Assembly (NCBI GenBank): GCA_018388625.1
Contig: CP074402.1
Location: 1,674,001 to 1,738,000, forward strand
Direction: 5' to 3'
Length of the DNA stretch: 64,000 nucleotides
Source of the DNA: Nocardiopsis eucommiae
GTDB taxonomy: Bacteria > Actinomycetota > Actinomycetes > Streptosporangiales > Streptosporangiaceae
Position numbers and translations under genes: made by a program. Positions 10,729 through 21,995 of this stretch are shown one piece after another (positions within the stretch are counted from its first letter, which is position 1; each line of letters opens with the position of its first letter). Under the pieces are notes generated by a model. The model made no database searches. It was not told the DNA's origin and saw only the letters and a program-made list of their open reading frames with translations.

Positions 10729-11331
10729 ATGAGCGCCCGCGCCCTCAGGGTCGACGGCGCCTTCGAGTTCACTCCCAGGGTGTTTCCCGACGACCGGGGG
10801 TCCTTCATGGCCCCCTTCCAGGAACCGGTGTTCGAGAGAACCCTCGGTCACCCGCTGTTCCCCGTGGCGCAGGCGAACCTCAGCACCTCCCGACGCGGGG
10901 TGGTGCGTGGCGTGCACTACACGGTGACCCCGCCCGGGACGGCCAAGTACGTCCACTGCCCGAGCGGGAGGGCGATCGACATCGTGGTCGACATCCGGGT
11001 CGGTTCGCCGACCTTCGGCCAGTGGGACAGCGTGCTGCTCGACCAGCGGGAGCACCGCGCCGTGTACCTTCCGGTGGGCGTCGGCCACGCGTTCGTCTCC
11101 CTGGAGGACGGGACCGCCATGTCCTACCTGATATCCACGCCGTACACGGCCGAGCACGAACTGGCGCTCTCGGCACTGGACCCGGCGCTGGGCCTGCCCG
11201 TCCCGGACGACATCGTGCCCCTGCTCTCCCCTCGCGACGAGGTCGCGCCGACACTGGCGACGGCCGAGGCACGGGGCATGCTCCCCACCTACGCCGAGTG
11301 CCGACGCGTCGAGGAGGAGATGTGGAGCTGA
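10729..11331 (+). CDS. dTDP-4-keto-6-deoxyhexose 3,5- or 5-epimerase (RmlC family)
   Basis: A 200-residue cupin of the RmlC/EryBVII/DnmU family, intact. The conserved RGVVRGVHYTVTPPGTAKYV segment contains the catalytic histidine, and LPVGVGHAF and YLISTPY follow. ATG at 10729 is preceded by GGAGGG at ideal spacing; an upstream in-frame GTG at 10669 is less likely. Epimerisation at C5 (and possibly C3) would give an L-sugar, an important clue that the product is an L-aminosugar rather than D-desosamine. Confidence 0.87.
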   Translation: MSARALRVDGAFEFTPRVFPDDRGSFMAPFQEPVFERTLGHPLFPVAQANLSTSRRGVVRGVHYTVTPPGTAKYVHCPSGRAIDIVVDIRVGSPTFGQWDSVLLDQREHRAVYLPVGVGHAFVSLEDGTAMSYLISTPYTAEHELALSALDPALGLPVPDDIVPLLSPRDEVAPTLATAEARGMLPTYAECRRVEEEMWS

Positions 11332-12322
11332 CCGACCCCGACCCGTTGGTCGTCGTCCTCGGAGCCTCGGGCTTCATCGGATCCGTGGTCACCCGGCAGT
11401 TGGCCCGGCGGCCGGTCCGACTCAGGCTCGTGGCTCGGGGCCCGGTTCCGCGACCCCGTGACGCGCGCGCCGACATCGAAGTGCGCAACACCGACCTCAT
11501 GGAGGACGGTGCGCTCGACCTCGCCGTCGCGGGCGCCGACGCGGTCGTGCACCTCGTCGCCCGCATCGACGGTGCGGCGTCCTGGAGGGCGGCCGACGGT
11601 GACAGCGAGGCGGAGCGGGTGAACGTGGGCCTGACCCACCGCCTGGTCGACGCTTTGGAGGCCCGCCGGTCTCCCGGTTCACCGCCGACGGTCGTCTTCG
11701 CGGGAACCACGACCCAGGTGGGCCTGCCCGAACGGGAGCGGATCGACGGGAGCGAGACCGACCGGCCGCGGAGCACCTACGACCGTCACAAGTGCGCGGC
11801 GGAGCAGGCGCTGAAGATCGCGACCGAGGAGGGAAGGGTCCGGGGGTCTCCCTGCGACTGCCGACGGTGTTCGGCCACGGTCCGCACACCACCGCCCGGG
11901 ACCGGGGCGTGGTCGCGACCATGGTCAGGCGGGCTCTGGCGGGGGAACCGCTCACGATGTGGAACGACGGCTCCGTCACCCGCGACTTCGTCTACGTGGA
12001 GGACGCGGCGCGGGCGTTCGCCCTCGCTCTGGACCACGCCGAGGCGCTCGCGGGCGGGCACTGGCTGGTGGGGACCGGGAGGGGCGTCCGGCTCGGTGAC
12101 GCGTTCTCCGACATCGCGCGGCTGGTCTCGGAGCGCGTCGGTGAACCACCGGTCCCCGTCGTCTCCGTCGACCCGCCCGACCAGGCCGAGGCGACGGACT
12201 TCCGGAGCGTGGAGATCGACCCGTCGAGGTTCCACGGCGTTACCGGGTGGCGGGACCTGGTCCCGTGGGAGGAAGCGGTGCGGCTCACGGTGGACGGGAT
12301 CACGGGCGGGGCCGGTCGGTGA
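11322..12322 (+). CDS. dTDP-hexose 4-ketoreductase (NAD-dependent epimerase/dehydratase family, frameshifted)
   Basis: An extended SDR that probably reduces the C4 ketone in the last step of the sugar pathway (DnmV/EryBIV/TylCIV role). The NAD(P)-binding motif LGASGFIGS lies near residue 13, and TYDRHK carries the catalytic Tyr and Lys. A loss in the G run near 11842 breaks the frame, after which VSLRLPTVFGHGPHTTARD and WNDGSVTRDFVYVEDAARA follow normally. The GTG start at 11322 overlaps the end of the epimerase gene. The joined length is about 333 residues. The 4-epimer made cannot be told from sequence by eye. Confidence 0.82.
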
Positions 12323-12354
12323 GACCCCGCCCGTGACGGACCCCTGGTTCCGGC

Positions 12355-13741
12355 CTACTCCTGGGCCGGGGCCGGGGGTCTCGTCCCCGCCCCTCCGGCG
12401 GCCGGTGCCGGGGTCTCCGCCCGGCCACCGCGAAGCACGCGCAGGACGGTGCCGACGCCCATCAGCCTCTCGGGCGGATCGACCAGACCGGCCACGCGCA
12501 TGAACGCCCTGGTGAGCTGTGGGTCCCTGCTCGCCGCGCGGTGGAGCCTCCTGATGTAGGAGTTGGCCACCCGTACCTTGAACGGCCGCGCCCCTCGACC
12601 TCGGGATAGCCGAGATCACCTCCTGCCGACGACTCCCAGGGCACGTCGATCACGGCGCTGACGTCCTTCAGGAAGTCGAGCGGATCGGGGTTTCGCCCCG
12701 ACCGCAGGTGCTCGCGCAGCGTCAGGGCTTCGAGAGCGGCCACCGTCATGCCCTGGCCGTAGACGGGGTTGAAACTGCAGACGGCGTCGCCCAGGACCAG
12801 CAGGCGTTCCGGGAAGCTGTCCAGGGTCTCGTAGCGGCGCCGGACACTGGCCGGGTACCGGAACGACACCGGATCGTCCAGGGGTTCCGCGTCACGGATC
12901 ACGTCGTGGATGTCCGGTACCGGCAGTGAGCGCACGAAGTCGAGGAACCCCTCGGGGTCGGTCGGGGCGCTGTCCCCCAGTACGCCGGTGAGCGACAGGA
13001 CGCAGCGACCGTCCTCGATCCGCGAGAAGAACGCCCCGCGCGGATGGGAGGGGAGGAGACCGGATTGATCGACAGGTCGCCGTCGAGGACCGCTTCGTCG
13101 GGCAGCCGGTAGTGGCGGGTGGTGTAGGTCAGATCGATCCTGATCCGGTCCTCGTGAGGGCGTCGGTACCCCAGTTCCTCCAACCACACGGGTGTCCTCG
13201 AACCCCGGCCCGTGGCGTCCACCACCAGGTCCGCCTCCAGGTCCTCCTCACGGCCCTCTCCGGACCGAAGGTGCGTCCTGACACCGGTCACCCGGCGGCC
13301 GTCCGACGACGTGAGTGGGCGGACGACGTCGCGTTCGTCCATGATGCGCACGTTCGGCAGGGACCGTACTCGCTCCCGCACCCGGTTCTCCAGGACGGGG
13401 CGGGCGGCCGACACGCACACCAGGCCGGTGCTCGCGGGAAGCAGACGCCGCCCGTTGAAGTACCAGCGGAGTTCGCCGAGGTCCCCGGTCGGGACCCCGG
13501 AACTCGTCATCTCGGCGGTGAAGCCGGGGAACAGCTCCTCCAGGATCTGCTGTCCCCGGGCGAGGAGCCCGTGGACGTGCCGCCCCTGGGGTACTCCGCG
13601 GCGGGCGCCGGTGACACCGGTGAGGGGATCCCGGTCGACGAGCAGTACCTCCTCGTAGGACTCCGAGAGTACCCGGGCGGCGAGCAGTCCGGCCATGCTC
13701 GCGCCCAGGACGACGGCGCGGTCTCCGACTGGGCTGTTCAT
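12355..13741 (-). CDS. FAD-dependent monooxygenase/oxidoreductase (frameshifted)
   Basis: A flavoprotein of about 462 residues with the PHBH-like fold signature: dinucleotide motif LGASMAGLLAARVL at the N-terminus, VVDATGRGSR near the middle, and LVLGDAVCSFNPVYGQGM, the second FAD-contacting motif. GVPQGRHVHGLLARGQQ is typical of actinomycete FAD enzymes in the squalene-epoxidase-like branch. Frame breaks near 13045 and 12598 produce three segments. It converges with the 4-ketoreductase and diverges from the UnbV-like gene. A tailoring oxidation of the natural product is likely from context; the substrate is unknown. The start near 13741 is uncertain because the GGAGG-like site is unusually close. 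Confidence 0.72.
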
Positions 13742-14158
13742 CCCTCCCACCCCTTCGAGTGGGTGCGGCGGGTTGTGGTGACGGTGGGGGTCGAGGTCAT
13801 GCCCTCTCCTCTGCGGTGTACGGGCGCGGTGTGGACGGAGGACGGCCGTGAACGGGAACGTTCCGCCTCGGTGCCCGGAACCCGGACGCAATCCGAACCG
13901 GGGACTCCGGCGCGTGAATTCGCGGACCCCGGATGAGAACGGTCACGGGTGGGCAATGCCCCAACGATCATCGCATTTCTGCGGGATTCCTCATCTCTTC
14001 CATTGCGATGTTGCGGAGACCTCGGGGCGACGAGTTCGGAGGTCTTCGCATCGTTCTCCGGATGACCGCAACAATGAATATGGAGTTTCGGCGTCCGGCT
14101 TTTGAGGATTGGTCCGTGGGAAGTCCAGTAATTATCTCCCCGGAACCAAGGAGCCCCG
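13742..14158. promoter_or_regulatory. Divergent intergenic region before the UnbV/UnbU operon
   Basis: A 417-base non-coding stretch between the leftward FAD enzyme and the rightward UnbV-like gene. Its right half is noticeably more AT-rich than the surroundings (about 13960-14130), as expected for promoters. CAAGGAG at about 14147-14153 is a good ribosome binding site for the ATG at 14159. I see no clear repeat or operator. Confidence 0.45.
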
Positions 14159-16061
14159 ATGCGGCTGATGTATCGCGTGGCGACGATCGCGCTCGCCCTC
14201 GCACTGATGGGTGCGGTCGGTGTCATGACCATCCGACCCTCACTGGGCGAGTCCGACCAGTCCGATCGCGCGGCCCCGTTCGCCTTCGAGACGCTCGCCC
14301 TCAACTCCGAACCACCGGACGCCCGGTTCGAGCGGGACGTGGCACCCGACCTCGAACACTTCAAGGGGTGGATCTCCGCGGTGGGTGCGGGCGCCACCCT
14401 GCTGGACCTTCGCGGCCTCGGCAAGTCCGGGGACGTCTGCCTGGTCGACCCCCGGGACGACAGCGTCACCCTGCGCAACGCGCCCGGGAGCGGCGAGGAC
14501 GACTACCCGGTCGTCGAACTCCTGCCGGAGGGCCTGCCCTACGACGACACCATGGCCCCCATGGGCTGTGTCCCCGCTGACCTGGACGAGGACGGAGACC
14601 TCGACGTCATCGTCTACTACTGGGGCCGCTCCCCGGTCCTGTTCATGAACACGGCCGGTCCGGAGGCCGTCCCCTCGGCGGAGAACTTCACCGCGCACGA
14701 GCTGGTGGAACCGATGCAGGTCTGGAACACGACCTCGCTCAACGTCGCGGACGTGGACGGCTCCGGCAGCCTCGACATCCTGGTCGGCAACTACTTCCCC
14801 GACGGCGCGCGCGTGCTGGACCCCGACGCGGACGACGAGACGCGCATGGAGATGCAGCAGAGTATGGGCCTGGCCACCAACGGTGGTCGCAACCGGTTGC
14901 TGCTCACCGAACCCACCGGAGAGGCGGACGCGCCGCCCTCGATCTCCGACGCGAGCACCGCGATCCCGGAGCAGGCGACGACCGCCTGGACCCTGGCGAT
15001 CGGCTTCCAGGACCTCACCGGGAACGGCGTCCCCGACGTCTACCTGGGCAACGACTTCGGCAACGACAGCCTTCTCGTCAACCACTCGACCCCCGGTGAC
15101 GTACGGCTGGAACTGCTCAAGGGCGACCGGGACATGACCACGCCCAAGTCGCAGGTCATGGGGAACGGGTCGTTCAAGGGCATGGGCGTGGCCTTCACCT
15201 ACGAGGACGACGCCGAACTGCCGATGATCGTGGTCAGCAACATCACCAGCCCCTACGCGCTGCACGAGAGCAACTTCGCGTTCGTTCCCGACGGTGACGG
15301 GGCGGACCTCCTCGACGGCAGCGTCCCCTACAGCGAGAGCAGCGAACAACTGGGGCTGGCCCGCAGCGGCTGGTCGTGGGACGTCAAGGCGGGTGACTTC
15401 GACAACGACGGCACCGACGAGCTCTTCCAGGCCACCGGCTTCCTCAAGGGGAGACCAAGCGCTGGCCGGAGCTCCAGGAGATCGCCATGGGCAACGACCA
15501 GCTGCTCAAGCACCCCGCCTTCTGGCCCAACTTCGCCGAGGGCGACGACATCTCCGGGTACGAGACCAACCCGTTCTGGGTCCGCGGCGACGACGGCACC
15601 TACGCGGACCTCGCCGAGGCCGTGGGGATCTCCGAGTACGACGTCACGCGGGCCTTCGCCTTCGGTGACGTGAACGGCGACGGCCTGCTGGACGTGGTGG
15701 TCGCCAACCAGTGGGAGGACTCACGGTTGCTGTTGAACCAGGCCCCCGACGCCTCCCCCGGCGTGGTGCTGCGGCTCGTGCGTCCTGGGGCGGGTGGCGA
15801 CGACGCCCTCACCCCGGCGTTGGGCGCCTCCGTGAGCGTGCGGGCGGACGGCCACCCCTCTCAGACCCGGGAGCTCCACCCCGCCAACGGGCACGTGGGG
15901 GTCTCCGACTCCATCGTCCACCTGGCCGCGCCCTCGGGGACCTGCCGGTCACCGTCTCCTGGCGGGACGGCGGGGGCGACACGCACAGCACCGAACTGAC
16001 AGTGGAACCGGGGACTCACACGGTCCTCCTCGACGACGACGGAACGGCGGAGATCCGATGA
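14159..16061 (+). CDS. unbV: UnbV-like secreted FG-GAP/ASPIC (CRTAC1 family) protein, frameshifted
   Basis: About 634 residues. A signal sequence or anchor (LMYRVATIALALALMGAVGVM) opens the protein. Four calcium-loop-like FG-GAP motifs follow: DLDEDGDLD near residue 142, DVDGSGSLD near 199, DFDNDGTDE near 417 and DVNGDGLLD near 504. The C-terminal ASPIC/UnbV domain begins around ALGASVSVRADG and ends in HTVLLDDDG. Losses near 15453 and 15940 shift the frame. UnbV is one of the conserved proteins of unknown role in the enediyne warhead cassette; CRTAC1-like proteins also occur more widely. Its stop overlaps the ATG of the UnbU-like gene, and that pairing is what points to UnbV. Confidence 0.75.
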
Positions 16062-17043
16062 CGGTCACCAGATCCGACGGCGACGCGGCCACCGAGCCCG
16101 CGGCGGCCTCCCAGGGGACCGCCACGGACGAGGGCCCCCGGAACGCGGCTCCCCCGGTGTGGACCGGCGGCTGAAGGCCCTGCGGATGTTCGCCACCTCC
16201 ATCACCGTGTTCACCGTGGTGGGACACATCTTCCTCGGCTTCGAGCAGTCCCCCGTCACACCCATCGTGGCGGTCCTGTTCGGATACGCGCTCGACATGG
16301 TCCTGGAGACCATGGACGCCCGGGCCGAGGGGCGGGAGCCCGGTTACGCGGGCGGTCTCGGGAGGATGGTCGACTACCTGCTGCCCACCCACATCGCGGG
16401 TCTGGCCTGCGCGATGCTCCTGTGGGGCAACACCTCGCTCTGGCCGTACCTGTTCGCGGTCGCCGTCGCGGTGAGCAGCAAGTACCTGTTCCGGCTCCGG
16501 GTCGCGGGCCGCAAGCGGCACTTCCTGAACCCCTCCAACTTCGGGATCGCGGTGACGCTGATCATCTTCCCGTGGGTGGGGATCGCGCCGCCGTACCACT
16601 TCACCAACAACACCTACGGCACCGTGGACTGGCTGATCCCGCTGGGGATCCTCATGGCCGGCACCATGCTCAACGTCAACCTGACCAAACGGTGGCCCCT
16701 GATCCTCGCCTGGGTGGGCGGGTTCGCCCTCCAGGCGGTACTGCGCTGGCTCGTCCTCGACCACATGCTCCTGGCCGCGCTGATGCCGATGACCGGCGTC
16801 GCCTTCATCCTGTTCACCAACTACATGATCACGGACCCGGGAACCACGCCATCGAAGCCGCGCAACCAGATGGTGTTCGGGTTCACCACGGCGATGGTCT
16901 ACGGCCTCCTCGTCAGCTTCAACATCGTGTTCGGTCTCTTCTTCGCACTGGTCATCACCTGCGTGCTCCGTGGTCTCGTCCTGGTCGGCTCCCCACTCCT
17001 GACCGCGAGACGGACGGAACCCCACCCCAGGGAGTCCACATGA
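16058..17043 (+). CDS. unbU: UnbU-like RnfD/NqrB-related integral membrane protein (frameshift near start)
   Basis: About 328 residues with 7-9 predicted membrane helices. Two segments match the RnfD/NqrB fold: FLNPSNFGIAV and NYMITDPGTTPSKPRNQ, the latter resembling the TDPVT(S/A)P motif of RnfD. The length and sequence (AITVFTVVGH-like first helix, FPWVGIAPPYHFT) agree with enediyne UnbU proteins as I remember them. The ATG at 16058 overlaps the UnbV stop; a short leader reads 30-odd residues before one C is lost in the run at 16151-16155. If that indel is ignored, the frame opens at GTG 16159. Known: UnbU is conserved with UnbV in enediyne clusters. Inference: a flavin- or quinone-linked membrane component. 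Confidence 0.78.
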
Positions 17044-17687
17044 ACGACCACCCGCCCACGACCACTCCCACGACCTCTGATCCCGCCGAGCAGCCCCCGA
17101 CCGCACCGGCTCCCGCGCGGCGCTCCGTGCTGGCCGACCGGTACCACCGGAGCATGGACGTGCTGAACGTCGACCGGCACCGGTTGTGCCTCCAGCTGTA
17201 CCTGGTCATCGTCATCGCCCACTGGGCCGAGCACATCGTCCAGGCCGTCCAGATCTACGTGTTCGACTGGCCGATCGAGGAGGCCCGGGGCGTCCTGGGC
17301 ATCCCCTTCCCCTGGCTGGTCACCTCCGAGTGGATGCACTACGGATACGCGCTGATCATGCTCATCGGGCTCCTGCTCCTGCTGCCCGGATTCACCGGCA
17401 GGTCGAGGACCTGGTGGACGATCTCGCTCCTCATCCAGGTCTGGCACCACTTCGAGCACCTGATCCTGCTCGTCCAGGCCAGCAACGGAGTCAACCTCGG
17501 CGGGGGCGACGCTCCCAGCAGCCTCATCCAGTTGCTGATCCCGAGGGTGGAGCTGCACCTGTTCTACAACACGATCGTGTTCGTCCCGATGGTCGTGGCG
17601 ATGTACCTGCACGCACGGCCGAACGCGGTCGAGCGGGAGACGACGCAGTGCGCGTGCGCCGGTGAGCCGTCCAGGTCGGACCGGTGA
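17040..17687 (+). CDS. Polytopic membrane protein with two HxxEH motifs, unknown function
   Basis: 215 residues, uninterrupted. A Pro/Thr-rich cytoplasmic-looking leader of about 45 residues precedes roughly four hydrophobic helices. Two helices carry the same motif: AHWAEHIVQ near residue 61 and WHHFEHLIL near 136, each H-x-x-E-H, with further histidines in MHYGYAL and ELHLFYN. Such spaced His/Glu in membrane helices could bind haem or a metal, but I do not recognise the family. The ATG at 17040 overlaps the UnbU stop (ATGA), and the stop overlaps the next GTG, so it is translated together with UnbV, UnbU and the downstream small protein. Confidence 0.7.
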   Translation: MNDHPPTTTPTTSDPAEQPPTAPAPARRSVLADRYHRSMDVLNVDRHRLCLQLYLVIVIAHWAEHIVQAVQIYVFDWPIEEARGVLGIPFPWLVTSEWMHYGYALIMLIGLLLLLPGFTGRSRTWWTISLLIQVWHHFEHLILLVQASNGVNLGGGDAPSSLIQLLIPRVELHLFYNTIVFVPMVVAMYLHARPNAVERETTQCACAGEPSRSDR

Positions 17688-18121
17688 TCGCGGGGCGGCG
17701 CCGGATCTCGGCGTTCGACGTGGTCCTGCTGTTGGTCGCCGCCCTGATCGTCTACATGGGGGCCTCCAACGTCGATCGCAGCCTGCGCGCCGCCCGGGCG
17801 GACGGGGCCCCCGGCACCTTCAGTGCCACCAGGCTGGACTGTGTCCAGCATCCGGGGCACGAGTCCTGCAACTGTTTCGGAACCTACGCGCCCGATTCGG
17901 GCGACCCGGTCCGTTCCGACGTCTACCTCTACGGAGGGAACCGGGAGACCTGTCAGGTGGGCGGGGAGACCGCGGCCGTGGACGTGGGCTCCGCCACCCG
18001 GGTGTACGGGCCGGACGGGTCGAACGAGTGGATCATGACCGCTGGTCTGATCCTGTTCGGTCTTGGGCTCGGCGGCTGGAGCCTCCGGTCGTGGTGGGTC
18101 CGCCCGAGACCGGTGGACTGA
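17684..18121 (+). CDS. Small membrane protein with a four-cysteine extracytoplasmic domain, unknown
   Basis: 145 residues. One N-terminal helix (FDVVLLLVAALIVYMGA) and one C-terminal helix (IMTAGLILFGLGLGGW) enclose a hydrophilic domain of about 85 residues. That domain has four cysteines (LDC, ESCNC, ETC), which could form two disulphides or bind a cofactor outside the cell. The GTG at 17684 overlaps the stop of the HxxEH protein (GTGA), so it is the last of four coupled genes. It faces the convergent MarR gene. No known family recognised. Confidence 0.65.
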   Translation: MIAGRRRISAFDVVLLLVAALIVYMGASNVDRSLRAARADGAPGTFSATRLDCVQHPGHESCNCFGTYAPDSGDPVRSDVYLYGGNRETCQVGGETAAVDVGSATRVYGPDGSNEWIMTAGLILFGLGLGGWSLRSWWVRPRPVD

Positions 18122-18235
18122 GGCCGAACCCGTGAAGGAGGGAGCGGGCTCCCGTGAGGACCCGCTCCCTCCGCCGTGCGTTCGTTCAGCAGGGGCGCGG
18201 TCCCATGGCCCCGTGGCGGACACCGGGGCCGGGGG

Positions 18236-18756
18236 TCAGGGGTGGCGGCGTCGACTCCGTCGGCCGGTTCTTCCGAGGATCGGCCGGACCTCCCGACGAG
18301 CTCGGCGTAGCGGTCGCTCACCGCGCGGATCCCCTGTTCGAGGGCGTGGAGGTCCTCGATGCTCAGCCCCAGGAGCACGCTGTCGTGGAACTCCGGACGT
18401 TCCATCACCAGGCGGCGGGCGAGCGCGGAGCCGTCGGCGGTGGCGTGGACGCGGCGGACGCGGTGGTCGTCCGGGTCCTCGGAGCGTGTGGCCATGCCCT
18501 GGGACACGAGCCGGTCGACCAGGCCCGACATGGTGGCCATCGACACGCCGAAGGACTCGGCCAGGCCCCGTCCGGTCGCCCCCTCGCGTGTGGTGACCAG
18601 GACCATCAGGACCTTGAGCTGCTGGATCGTCAGATCCATGGCGAGCAGGTGCTGGACCTGCGCGGGAAGCGAGGCCCGCTCCATGTCGGCGGTCAGGGTC
18701 CTGATCTCGCGCACGACGCGTGTGCGTTCTCCCTGCTCCGTGGCGTCTGGTCCCAT
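18236..18756 (-). CDS. MarR-family transcriptional regulator (frameshifted at the extreme 3' end)
   Basis: About 173 residues with a winged helix: LTIQQLKVLMVL, GLAESFGVSMATMSGLVDRLV (recognition helix) and the basic wing EDPDDHRVRRVHATA. As read, the frame runs on to 17953 across the convergent gene. Restoring one C in the run near 18240 gives a natural stop at 18236, which I adopt. It is divergent from the Baeyer-Villiger-type gene, and a TTAGC-N5-GCTAA palindrome lies between them, so local autoregulation and control of that gene is likely. Confidence 0.8.
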
Positions 18757-18803
18757 GCGAACAGGATAGCTCCGCCCGTCGGGCACGTGGTTGACGCAAA
18801 TAC

Positions 18804-18818
18804 TTAGCCTGATGCTAA
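18804..18818. promoter_or_regulatory. MarR-type operator palindrome
   Basis: TTAGC-CTGAT-GCTAA, a perfect 5-bp inverted repeat with a 5-base centre, placed 48 bases upstream of the MarR start and just downstream of a TTGACG -35-like hexamer at 18791-18796. Geometry fits binding by the adjacent MarR dimer and repression of the monooxygenase promoter. Confidence 0.55.
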
Positions 18819-18957
18819 CCTTTTTCCCCGGAGGTGCGCCGCCTCCCGTGGACCCGCGTGCCTGTCCGGCGCGGGTCACGTCCCCCGTTCCGGTCGCCCC
18901 CGCCGGTTCGGCGCCCGCGCCCCCGCGAACCACACCGGCGAGAAGTTGGGAAGCCCC

Positions 18958-20788
<1,831 letters not shown>

Positions 20789-20792
<4 letters not shown>

Positions 20793-21851
20793 ACCCGCCC
20801 TCCGCCACGGAACCCACGACCGGGACGGAACACGGGGAATCGCACCGGCGCGGGACCCCGTCCGCCACCGCCACCGGGCTCCTGACCGCCCTCCTCCTGG
20901 TCGCCGCGACCACGGCCTGCGGTCGGGTGGCGGCTCCCGAGGGGAGCTGACCGCCTCCCTGCTGGTCCAGGTGACCTCGGTCCACGAGGAGACCGGGATG
21001 ACCCTGTTGGAGGGGCCCACCTTCGCCCCGGACGGCGGACTCCTCGTCGTCGACGTCACCGCTCCGGCCGGGGAACCCAAAGTGCTGAGGGTGGACACCG
21101 AGTCGCGGGGGTGACGCCCGTCCTCACCAACGAGACCAGCGTGTACACCTCCGCGCAGTTCAGTCCGCACGACGAGCGCCTGTACCTGACCGATCTCGTC
21201 GGCGGGAGGATCGACAGCGTCACGCCGGAGGGCGGGGACCCGGTCACGTTCTTCTCGGGCGAGGTCGACGGGACGCCGATGCTCCCCGACGACCTCGCGT
21301 TCGGCGAGGACGGGCACCTGTTCGTCAGCGACACCACGGGGCACGCGGACCCCGTCTGGGATCCCCAGGGCAGGGTCGTGCGGATCGACCGGGACACGGC
21401 CGAGGCCACGGTCCTGGCCGACGAGCTCCCGGCCCCGAACGGCATCTCCTTCAACGAGGACTTCACCGGCCTGTGGGTCAGCCAGTACGCCGCGAACCGT
21501 GTGGACTTCCTCGCGCTCGACGGGGACCGGACCGGGGTGGAGACGGCGCACACGGGCCTCCACTTCGACGGCGGCACGAGCCAGGTCGACTCCAACGCCG
21601 TCGACGCGGAGGGCAACGTCTACCAGGGTGTCCACGGGCAGCCGAGCATCCACGTCCACGGCTCCACGGGCGAGCACCTGGCGACAGTGAGCGTTCCCGC
21701 CGAGGACGCCGAGGGACTGGACACCGCCACCAACCTGGCCATCGCCCCGGGAACGACGGACGGTTACATGACCGTCAGCGGGAGGGACGGCGGCTTCGTC
21801 TACACCTTCGAGGCGCTGGGGGAGGGGATCCGCCAGTCCAACGGGGGATGA
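20789..21851 (+). CDS. SMP-30/gluconolactonase-like beta-propeller lipoprotein (frameshifted)
   Basis: About 354 residues. An N-terminal signal with lipobox ([11 protein letters not shown]) predicts a lipid-anchored extracytoplasmic protein. The body has SMP-30/gluconolactonase-like blades: [52 protein letters not shown], and a [12 protein letters not shown] repeat with conserved Asp/Asn positions. Frame losses near 20942 and 21108. The GTG at 20789 overlaps the monooxygenase stop (GTGA). A lactonase partner for the Baeyer-Villiger product is an attractive reading, though the propeller could be a non-enzymatic binding protein. Confidence 0.75.
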
Positions 21852-21995
21852 CCGCGTTCACCGGTGCTCGTGCCCGTTCTGCTGGTGTCTCCGCTGTACC
21901 CGCGCCACGCCTGGCTGAGGGGCGGCCGTCGGATCCCATGAGCAGGATCGAGTGGGCATGCGGCCCAGCGCTCTCCCCTGGAGCGCTGGGCCTGG

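Noticed and set aside
1481..12322. Frameshifted sugar genes as a decaying, inactive cluster
   Set aside because: All catalytic motifs are retained on both sides of each break, no in-frame nonsense substitutions were seen, and the same type of break hits housekeeping genes such as manA and FKBP.
17953..18236. Extension of the MarR protein to 17953 across the convergent membrane-protein gene
   Set aside because: The extra residues are Pro/Arg-rich shadow sequence; restoring one C near 18240 gives a natural stop at 18236.
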